Shown: piece after piece, positions 56,877-64,000 of the stretch
Numbering within the stretch: position 1 is the first letter of the stretch
How the letters are laid out: each line of letters opens with the position of its first letter
DNA from: Tetramitus jugosus
Taxonomy: Eukaryota > Heterolobosea > Eutetramitea > Acrasida > Vahlkampfiidae
Direction of reading: 5' to 3'
NCBI GenBank assembly: GCA_937625935.1
Contig: OW569359.1
Location: 372,001-436,000, forward strand
DNA: 64,000 nt
Notes under the pieces: generated by a model
The model's input: the letters and a program-made list of their open reading frames with translations, nothing else
The model's database searches: none
Told to the model about the DNA's origin: nothing
Program-made: the position numbers and the translations under genes

Positions 56877-58337
56877 CTACAGTGTAACAGAACTGATATC
56901 GAACCTAGGTCTCGAAAACTTTGGAGACCTAGACAATCTCGTTCCTGTTCGTTCTGCACCATTGCTAGCAGGCAGAGACAAACGACCATTGGCTCCTCTA
57001 GGAGGTGATGAAAGCTCTGTTTTCAATGCCGTGATGATTGACATTTTTCTCTGCATCTCCTCATTGGATTTTTGAACAAGCAAATCGGCTTCAATGGTCG
57101 CTGCTTCCACGTCAGTCGTTCTCGTAAATCGTGGCGATGAATTCAACGATTGAGAACCACCACTGTGCACAGCAGCAGCAGAAGCAGAGCTTGCGAGATG
57201 GAATCTAGGAGGAGAAACAGGAAAGTGAGTGGTCAATAAAGAGGGTGAAGACACTGATCTCTGTCTTGAACACTCGATCCAGGAAGGCAAATGAGTCGAT
57301 CGAGCTACTCTCATTACAATACCACCTCCAACACTGTTGCGTGAGTGAGTATTGTTGTTTGGATCATAGGACGCAATAGGCGATGATCCATGATAGCTCA
57401 TGCTGTTTGCACTGGGAGGTGTTCTTGGAGGGTGGTTTCTAGCCAAAGAATCGCCCCCTACAACACTACCATTGTGATCAAATTGAGTGGTGAGTGGTGT
57501 GAGACTGCCTCTTGGAGTAGTAGCTATGGGTCTTGGAGAGCTTCGAGGAGAAGACGATGAATGATTGCTGCCTACAGAAGAAGCAGAGCTCATGTTGCTA
57601 CTGCTGTGTCCGTTGCTGCTACCGTTTTTGAGCGGGTGCTCTTCCTCTTCGCTGCTGCTGCTTTGGGAGGTTGAAGCATAGCTGCTGCTTAGTTCTTCAT
57701 CAGAAAATTCTGACGTTGACTCCTCCTCATCTTCCTCACTCACAATGTGCAAATTGTCCAGTAAATGGTCCTCAATGTCCGATTCGAGTGGCGGGAGTGT
57801 ATTCAGCAGAGTTTGCTGTTGCAGTGTATTGTTGCGCTGCGTATTGTGGGAGGAATAGGGGGAAGCTACGCGATTATGCGCACCGCTGGACATGGGTGTC
57901 TCAGGGGTCGAAAATCCATTCACCATCATGGAAGGAAGCGAGCTTTTCAATAAATTTTCCCGAATGACCTTTTGGTGCAAAGATCCCGCCGTAGTTGCTG
58001 AACGGTTACTCACCGTCGAAGAAATGGAAGAAGCTACAGCAGCAACAGGAGGGGAGGTTGAATTCGACGACAACGTTTGAGGAAAGTTCAAGAGTACCGT
58101 TGTGTTGCTGGTACGTTCACTGTACAGAACATTGCTCTCATAGACCACTTGTTCATCATGAGAGATGGACATTGGAGGACTATTGTTATTGGTGGTGCTG
58201 CTGCTGCTATTCCTTCTTCTCTCTTGTGCTTCACTTGAAGCATTATTGTCCCAGAATGGCATTGCCATATTGTTGTCGTTGTTGGATATGAGCTCCTCGT
58301 TCGATTTGTTCTTAGTATTATTATTATTGTTCATCAT
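56877..58337 (-). CDS. Ser/Asn-rich protein, likely phosphoprotein
   Basis: 486 residues from ATG 58337 (a second ATG follows at once). The protein is largely disordered: Ser, Thr, Pro and Asn runs, many SP sites (SSPRSSPRPIATTPRGS), and an acidic patch (SEEDEEESTSEFSDEELSSS). Short conserved-looking islands remain (GIVMRVARSTHLPSWIECSR, SPPRFHLASS, and a helix VEAATIEADLLVQKSNEEMQ). It looks like a kinase-regulated scaffold or nuclear factor. No domain recognised. Confidence 0.65.
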   Translation of the reverse strand: MMNNNNNTKNKSNEELISNNDNNMAMPFWDNNASSEAQERRRNSSSSTTNNNSPPMSISHDEQVVYESNVLYSERTSNTTVLLNFPQTLSSNSTSPPVAAVASSISSTVSNRSATTAGSLHQKVIRENLLKSSLPSMMVNGFSTPETPMSSGAHNRVASPYSSHNTQRNNTLQQQTLLNTLPPLESDIEDHLLDNLHIVSEEDEEESTSEFSDEELSSSYASTSQSSSSEEEEHPLKNGSSNGHSSSNMSSASSVGSNHSSSSPRSSPRPIATTPRGSLTPLTTQFDHNGSVVGGDSLARNHPPRTPPSANSMSYHGSSPIASYDPNNNTHSRNSVGGGIVMRVARSTHLPSWIECSRQRSVSSPSLLTTHFPVSPPRFHLASSASAAAVHSGGSQSLNSSPRFTRTTDVEAATIEADLLVQKSNEEMQRKMSIITALKTELSSPPRGANGRLSLPASNGAERTGTRLSRSPKFSRPRFDISSVTL

Positions 58338-59344
58338 CGTATGTTTTTTTTGGTGAGTGGAGAGTCTTTGGATGGGAGTGGTGCAGTGTAAGGAGTGGTG
58401 AAAAAAAATGTTGTTGTTGCTTCTCTAGGATTGCAATTTGAAGTTCTTTTTTAGTATAAATACAGCTGCTTTTGTTTGTTGTTTGTGTTGATGGTGTGAT
58501 TTTCGTGTGTTTGATGTCAAGTCGATGGGCACGAATCAAGTAGTTGCGAAAAAGGATGTCAATGATGTTGTTGGTAGGATGACGACTCACAAGTGTGTGG
58601 ATGTCAATTGCTTATTGAAGAGACCAAAAAAGCAAATTCAACAGCGTCCCAACGGGTGTCTGGGTGAGATGCGAAAGGAAAAAAAATTGAGCGGATTTTT
58701 TCTCGTGAAACTATGTACACTGAAGTGGTCTGTTAGGGTTTGGTTGCTTGAGAACCAATGGAAAGGTTAAGCTCTTGTTTCTATACTACTTCTAAGTGAT
58801 ACACCTGGTTGACTCTGGTAGGGTGAGTAGTTTGATAGTTTGTTGTTGAGGTGTTTCTCTCTGTTCGTCGTGGGTGTCTGTTTCCGAATGATGGAAGGCT
58901 CAAAAAAACTATGGGGGGAGAACATGTTGGTAACGACCTAATGGGACCAAAGCGAAAGACAATTGGATGGGTATTCTCTTGAACATACTTGGTAAAATGT
59001 TGATCGGAGGATCAATAAATAAAGAAAAACTCTTTATCCTGCCTTGATCGCTTGTTCTCAAACTTCCTCAGCGCATTACCGTTGAGTGTCGCTGATCGTG
59101 AATGCACTTGTGCCAACTGTGGAAAGTGCTCATGGTTGATATCAGACTGTAGTGCCAAGTGAACGGCAGGGACTACAGGTAGAGTTCAAAGGAAGAGAGG
59201 CTGCGTTTTGGCAATTGAACGAACTTTCCTTCCAAGTGGGTTGCTATTTATCTGTCGAAAGGTTTGACAAAACATCAGATGTCACATGAGTTTTCAGAAA
59301 AAATATAACAAGAGGATCAGAGTGTATTTGAAAAATGTTTGGAC
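58338..59344. other. Long intergenic stretch with a probable 3' UTR intron
   Basis: About 1 kb. The part 59252-59348 has GTAAGT and CAG borders matching the end of the TPR-CobW gene and may be a spliced 3' UTR intron. The rest holds the promoter of the Ser-rich gene. A frame at 58507-58770 has no protein features. No RNA gene found. Confidence 0.4.
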
Positions 59345-61111
59345 TTACGCGGTGTTTGCTGTGGTTTCATTTTGTCCATCTTGTGAAACTGTGGCTTGAG
59401 CATGATGCAAAGAAAATGGATTTCGTTCAGCAAATTCCTCACCCCAAGATTCCATTCCTCCTTGCATCTCTTCTTCATTGAGCAAGCACTCATCGAGTAT
59501 TTGGGACACTGCACTGTGATCCATCTTTAATCCAATGATGACAATTTCCTGTCTTCTATCTCCATATGGTTCCTCCCACTTGGCTGCTTCCTTAATCTTC
59601 TTCCATGTTTCCACATCATCCTGTGGTGGAAGTCTCGGGTCATCAGAGCCTGCAATCCAGATTCCCTTTTGTGAGAATCTAAATGTTTGACCGGCTGTTG
59701 CCCATTCGTAGAAAATCTTGTTGTCTGACGCAAGCCAGAAAAAGCCCTTTGATCTGATCACACCCTTCAGTTTGCTCTCTTGAATACAAGACCACAACTT
59801 GTCTGGATTGAATGGTACTCTTCTTCTGTAAACGAAGCTGGATATTCCGAATTGTTCCGTTTCAGAAACATGTTCATCGCTCAGCTCCCGAATCCATCCG
59901 GGTGCATTGGCAGCTCTCTCCATATTGAATAAACCTGTGTTCAGAACAGTGCTCAGATCAACCTTACCAAATGATGCAGTAACTATTTTGGCATCTCTGT
60001 TCAGTTGAAGAATAATAGACTTGAGAGTTTGTAATTCTTCTTCTGAGATGAGATCTGTCTTATTGAGGATAATGACATTGGCAAATTCGATTTGATCGAC
60101 CAACAGGGACACAACATCTCTTGCATCCCCTTCTCCTGCAGACATGTCTCTATCAATCAGATTATCAGCTGATTGATAGTCTCTTAAGAAGTTGAAGGAG
60201 TCGACCATGGTGACCATTGTATCCAATCTTGAAATTTGTGACAAGCACTTGCCCATGTGATCTTGGAAGGAAAATGTTTGAGCCACAGGAAGTGGTTCCG
60301 AAATGCCGGTAGATTCAATCAATAAGTAATCAAAACGCTTTTGTTTTGCGAGACGGGACACCTCTAACAGCAAATCTTCTCTCAATGTACAACAGATACA
60401 TCCATTACTCATCTCTACCAATGAATCCTTCAATCGAGACAAGTGATCTTGTTCTTCTTCACTTTGTTTCACGAGTTCAGCATCAATGTTCACCTCAGAC
60501 ATGTCATTCACAATCACAGCAACCCTGAGGCCTTCTCTATTGGACAAAATGTGATTCAAAAGAGTTGTCTTTCCTGAACCTAAAAATCCTGAGAGCACCG
60601 TAACTGGAAGTTTGTCCGATTCATCCAGATCTGCTCCTTGTTGTTCACCATCCTTATTCTCGCTTGGCATGACATTGCTCAAGTTTCCATGCATGATGTC
60701 GAGAACATCGTTCCTGAGCTCTTTCATGATGGAGTTCTTGGGTGCGAGCTCTATTCCCTGATCCAATGTTTCTATACAGTCTTGATACCTGCCAAGCAGT
60801 GACAATGCGAGACCTTTTCTGAAGTAGGCTTGAACAAATTCCTTGTTGATACTGAGTGCTCTCTCAGCATCCGCCAGTGACAGTTCATGAGCACCCACGA
60901 CAGTCAATGCAGCAGATCTCAAACAGAGAACAAATGGAGCTTGCTTCTCTGGCAGTAACTCTAGCGCTTGCGAGTATTTTTCAATGGCTTGTTCATACTC
61001 GTCTCGCGCAGCCAACACAGATGCATCTCTCAAAAGTAATTCTGGATCTTCGATCTCACTCTCGGTGTTGTTTTTGTGGTTGTTGGGTTCCTGTTCAGTG
61101 ATTTGGGTCAT
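59345..61111 (-). CDS. TPR-CobW/COG0523 GTPase fusion (putative metal chaperone)
   Basis: 588 residues from ATG 61111. Residues 28-130 form about three TPR units ([40 protein letters not shown]). The G3E GTPase starts near 168: [19 protein letters not shown] (Walker A), then [14 protein letters not shown], then the CxCC metal site in [15 protein letters not shown] (238-241). Also visible are [15 protein letters not shown] (Walker B and switch) and NKTDLI for guanine. The CobW C-terminal domain follows, with [20 protein letters not shown] and [12 protein letters not shown]0523 proteins such as ZNG1 deliver zinc or other metals to client enzymes. A TPR fused in front could bind the client. The stop codon overlaps a GTAAGT. 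Confidence 0.9.
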   Translation of the reverse strand: MTQITEQEPNNHKNNTESEIEDPELLLRDASVLAARDEYEQAIEKYSQALELLPEKQAPFVLCLRSAALTVVGAHELSLADAERALSINKEFVQAYFRKGLALSLLGRYQDCIETLDQGIELAPKNSIMKELRNDVLDIMHGNLSNVMPSENKDGEQQGADLDESDKLPVTVLSGFLGSGKTTLLNHILSNREGLRVAVIVNDMSEVNIDAELVKQSEEEQDHLSRLKDSLVEMSNGCICCTLREDLLLEVSRLAKQKRFDYLLIESTGISEPLPVAQTFSFQDHMGKCLSQISRLDTMVTMVDSFNFLRDYQSADNLIDRDMSAGEGDARDVVSLLVDQIEFANVIILNKTDLISEEELQTLKSIILQLNRDAKIVTASFGKVDLSTVLNTGLFNMERAANAPGWIRELSDEHVSETEQFGISSFVYRRRVPFNPDKLWSCIQESKLKGVIRSKGFFWLASDNKIFYEWATAGQTFRFSQKGIWIAGSDDPRLPPQDDVETWKKIKEAAKWEEPYGDRRQEIVIIGLKMDHSAVSQILDECLLNEEEMQGGMESWGEEFAERNPFSLHHAQATVSQDGQNETTANTA

Positions 61112-61353
61112 GATACGATTGGGTGTAAGATGGGCAGCAAAGCAGGTTTCAATGTGTGCAATTTAGTTTTTTGTGGTTTCCAGAGTCCGCAGCGATCGCG
61201 GACACTTTCTTTTGGCCAACTCTGCGGACAACCAGCGCACATTCAATCATTCCATTGATCCTTCAACGTTGAAGAACCGTTATTCTCCATTCTCATTTCT
61301 CCTCCAGGAAAAAAACAAGCACCAAACCATTGAACAAACGAAAGCGAAATTTG

Positions 61354-63807
61354 ATGAATGCGTCGACAAAGACGGGATCTACGAGTCGGTCCACCAATGC
61401 TCGACAAGTGCACCATTACAACCACCACATCCAAGCATCTTCATCATCAACTATGAAAAACGAACCGAGTCACTCATCCTTTGTGATTGGAAATGGAGCA
61501 TTCTATCGATATCGAATCACTGATCATCATCATCACATGTATGCGAGACATGAGAAGCTTTGTTTGATGAATCCACTTTTCAAAACGAAAAATATTGTGA
61601 CAATGATGAGTGCAGGCAGTGAAGAGTTGTTTCGTCAATGTTACAACAACACGCAGCAGCAGCAGCAGCAGCGTAGTCAAAGTCATTATGCTTCTGTTCC
61701 ATTGCGTTCTGCTTCAGGCGGACAATTACGGAGTTATTTTACAACGGATGAGCACAGCGGAAAAATAATCTTGCCACAGGGAGAACCTGCTTCTCCTTTG
61801 CCAGCACAGTCTTCGTCACAATTGATATCCTCGTCACCTGTTTTGCCTAATTCTAGTTCGAACTTGATGGACTCGAATCATCGTTATCCCTTGTTCTTCT
61901 CTCGTTATCGGTTTGTTCGACAAATTGCGAACGGAGGATTTTCCCAGATTATTTTGGCGGAAGATTTGTTTACGACGGTGAATGCTCAGTACACGAGCAA
62001 TAGAGCAATGAGACAATACAAGCAAGTGGCCATTAAAATTATGAATTCAAAGCACGGTTCCATAGGATTGCACGAGAGTGAACGTATTAAGCGGTTAGAG
62101 GCATCGAATGCTGACAATAGTGTGCCTATTTCACGACTGTACAATACGTTCTACTTTGGAAAGCACTTTTGTTTGGTGTTTGAGTTGTTGGGTGAGTCGT
62201 TGCTGCTCAGGAGTCAACGGTACTCTCCAAAAACGATGCCAATGGATGATATTCGAAAAATTGCTGTGCAATTGTTGGGTGCGTTGTGCTTTTTGCGGAG
62301 AGAGGGCATTATTCATGCCGATCTCAAACCAGAGAACATTTTAATGACAAGAAAGAACAATTCTCAATCGTTGCGCGTCGCAGATTTTGGAAATGTGATT
62401 GATTATAGGAACGGAGAGGCAGAAGCCTATTTTACTAGAGATTCCATGTGCCAAACACAGTCCTATCGAGCACCAGAAGTTGTTTTCAAGCTCAGATTTG
62501 ATTATGCGATTGATATGTGGTCACTGGGTGCCATATTGTTGGAACTATATTTGGGGCGCATTGCTTTCCAGTGCTCAAACTCGTCGTCGCTAATTGACTC
62601 GATGCAAAGTTTGTTAGGTCCCATACCACATCGATTGTTCTCATCAGGAAGGCTCTATTCTCGTTATTTTCCCACAGAGAAGAATCGTCAATCTTCTCCG
62701 TCGTATTCACAACCCTATTCTCGCGCCAGGGCAATCACAGAAATGAAAGAGACACTAGGAATTGAAGACATTCAGTTTGTTTCGTTTGTGCAGGGTATGC
62801 TGACATATGATCCGAAACAACGCATGACCCCTGATCAAGCACTCAGGCATCCATTCTTGTCCTCTCTATTCCCCTTTGCAGTTGCATTTGAATCAATTCT
62901 TGTTGCTCAGGATTCTGAACAATCGGATAACACCTCGACTCATGACCCAATCAATAGCACATCCACAAGTTTTTCGTCACAAAGCCCAAATAATAGTCGA
63001 GTAGAGCTCAAACGAGAAGTACCAACTGTGCGTCGCACTTCTGAGGCACAGAAGCCATCACATGCCACTTCACACTATCTCCCGAGTCAATCCCAATCAT
63101 ATTCGAGCCAGTACTCAATAGAAGAAGACGCCTCCCCACCTGTTCCTCCACAGATCTTCCAGTCGCCACCACGCACTTCCATCCAGCAATCTCATCATTA
63201 TCCGAAACATAATGATCCAAGTCACTATACTAATTTATCTTACCACGACTATTCTCCAACCACCAGGCATGCAAAGCGACCCAGATATTTATTAGAACAG
63301 AGTCAGTACCACACGGATCCTCCATCTCCTGCCGTCAAGAGAGTCAGGAGTTACGATCATCCTGTTGTACACTCTTCTGCTGTCCTTCAACAGCATCATC
63401 CTCACTCCTATCATCCACAACCAATTTTGAGAGAACAACCTGCACTGGCACACCATTATCCATCATCCTCTGATGCTCATACTCAACACTATGCAATGTA
63501 CAACAACGAAGAGGCTTCATATTCCGGGAACGATCCCTATTTGGTGTATGAAGAAGCACCGGTCCTTGTACACCACCAACGTCCAAGTACCAGTGGTCGT
63601 CATCTCATCAAGACTACCACGACAATGATACAAGACCACCACGATGTTGTCAGTGTGCCTGTTCCCATCATGCAACACCAGCCCAACATTGCCCAACACC
63701 ATCCACATGATTATCCACAAGCTCCTCACACCACACGAATGGCACCGCAGCAGGTTCGACTCATGCGCTCCCACCACCAAATCTACCATTCTCACACTGG
63801 TCATTAA
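61354..63807 (+). CDS. DYRK/HIPK-like protein kinase with long His/Gln-rich tail
   Basis: 817 residues from ATG 61354; the frame is open upstream to 61273 without ATG, so an upstream exon is possible. The kinase domain spans about 180-505: FVRQIANGGFSQIILAE (Gly loop), VAIKIMNSK (VAIK Lys), and GIIHADLKPENILM (HxDLKPEN as in DYRK and HIPK). VADFGNVIDY is DFG. CQTQSYRAPEVVFKLRFDYA is the APE region, lacking the usual YxY pair of DYRKs. DPKQRMTPDQALRHPFL ends the fold. Poly-Gln lies near residue 100. The 300-residue tail is rich in His, Ser, Pro and Gln. Catalytic residues are all present, so it should be active on Ser/Thr. Subfamily uncertain within CMGC. Confidence 0.85.
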   Translation: MNASTKTGSTSRSTNARQVHHYNHHIQASSSSTMKNEPSHSSFVIGNGAFYRYRITDHHHHMYARHEKLCLMNPLFKTKNIVTMMSAGSEELFRQCYNNTQQQQQQRSQSHYASVPLRSASGGQLRSYFTTDEHSGKIILPQGEPASPLPAQSSSQLISSSPVLPNSSSNLMDSNHRYPLFFSRYRFVRQIANGGFSQIILAEDLFTTVNAQYTSNRAMRQYKQVAIKIMNSKHGSIGLHESERIKRLEASNADNSVPISRLYNTFYFGKHFCLVFELLGESLLLRSQRYSPKTMPMDDIRKIAVQLLGALCFLRREGIIHADLKPENILMTRKNNSQSLRVADFGNVIDYRNGEAEAYFTRDSMCQTQSYRAPEVVFKLRFDYAIDMWSLGAILLELYLGRIAFQCSNSSSLIDSMQSLLGPIPHRLFSSGRLYSRYFPTEKNRQSSPSYSQPYSRARAITEMKETLGIEDIQFVSFVQGMLTYDPKQRMTPDQALRHPFLSSLFPFAVAFESILVAQDSEQSDNTSTHDPINSTSTSFSSQSPNNSRVELKREVPTVRRTSEAQKPSHATSHYLPSQSQSYSSQYSIEEDASPPVPPQIFQSPPRTSIQQSHHYPKHNDPSHYTNLSYHDYSPTTRHAKRPRYLLEQSQYHTDPPSPAVKRVRSYDHPVVHSSAVLQQHHPHSYHPQPILREQPALAHHYPSSSDAHTQHYAMYNNEEASYSGNDPYLVYEEAPVLVHHQRPSTSGRHLIKTTTTMIQDHHDVVSVPVPIMQHQPNIAQHHPHDYPQAPHTTRMAPQQVRLMRSHHQIYHSHTGH

Positions 63808-63955
63808 ACTTTTAACCCTGTTTGGACCAATACAACACACGTCGTTTTTTTTATCTCAGAATTATATTTCGCCGCCACAATGACACAAAACACGATTCTT
63901 ATTCCCAAAGAGTTTCCAATCTGAATTCCAAGCACAAAAAAACAGAATAACTAAC

Positions 63956-64000
63956 ATGGATATCGTCAAAAACGCATCATTTGCTCACTGTCTGTTGGTT
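63956..64000 (+). CDS. Start of a further gene, cut by the window edge (tentative)
   Basis: ATG 63956 in a favourable A-rich context (ACTAACATGG) opens 15 residues (MDIVKNASFAHCLLV) that run off the right edge. There is too little sequence for a family call; the gap after the kinase stop is about 150 bp, typical of spacing here. Confidence 0.35.
   Translation, partial: MDIVKNASFAHCLLV

Noticed and set aside
58507-58770. 87-residue plus-strand frame in the 1 kb gap
   Set aside because: Composition and codon use look non-coding, and no homologous feature is recognised.
1-64000. CRISPR arrays, bacterial operons or ribosome binding sites
   Set aside because: No regular repeat-spacer pattern; genes have spliceosomal introns and eukaryotic organisation.

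Overview
The window looks like nuclear DNA of a heterolobosean amoeba, most likely Naegleria. Genes are closely packed on both strands. Introns are rare and short (55 to 116 bp, GT-AG). Proteins carry runs of Gln, Asn, Ser, His and acidic residues, and gene content is eukaryotic (R-SNARE, BAP31, TM9SF, RGS-START, Ras-like, GARP-Myb, DYRK-like kinase, PIBF1-like). A class II B12-dependent ribonucleotide reductase is also present, an enzyme reported from Naegleria. The species call rests on family knowledge and gene style only.

Layout. 1-22.9 kb is a compact block: PIBF1/CEP90-like coiled coil (partial), BAP31, a VDAFPD-repeat protein, a tail-anchored protein, a VAMP7-like SNARE, a small membrane protein, TTC38-like, TRMO, a kelch protein, two unusual Ras-like proteins (one frameshifted), a secreted Cys-rich protein, a GARP-Myb factor, an anoctamin-like membrane protein, a WrbA-type flavoprotein, a GT77-type glycosyltransferase and a small hypothetical. 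43.4-64 kb is a similar block: an acidic nuclear-type protein, TM9SF, RGS-START, multicopper oxidase, NHL protein, a polytopic membrane protein, a DsbA-like protein, LINE relics beside tRNA-Gly(UCC), PTH2, a Ser-rich protein, a TPR-CobW fusion, a DYRK-like kinase and the start of another gene.

The exceptional part is 23.1-41.9 kb. A host block of about 1.27 kb (a complete PEBP gene plus the 3' end of an RCC1-EGF membrane protein gene) occurs twice in the same orientation, at 23133-24397 and 40588-41855. Between the copies lie about 16.2 kb of visibly more A+T-rich DNA. The right copy keeps the whole RCC1-EGF gene; the left keeps only its 3' end. The intervening DNA holds broken and intact genes: a secreted CGVCNGD-type pseudogene and a truncated paralogue, a PIF/Harbinger transposon, an Mrr-like nuclease, an RNR 3' relic, a PIN-domain protein, small membrane proteins, a large transposase-like protein, a class II RNR with two frameshifts, and a serine esterase whose end is fused into the right repeat. 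A smaller version of the same layout is seen inside it, where a diverged RNR 3' end sits on the left of a 5.8 kb block and the long RNR gene on the right.

A second notable locus is 54.3-55.6 kb. Two related non-LTR retrotransposon 3' ends lie just upstream of a tRNA-Gly gene. The younger one has a 15 bp target-site duplication and an A tail, and its insertion point is about 30 bp from the tRNA.
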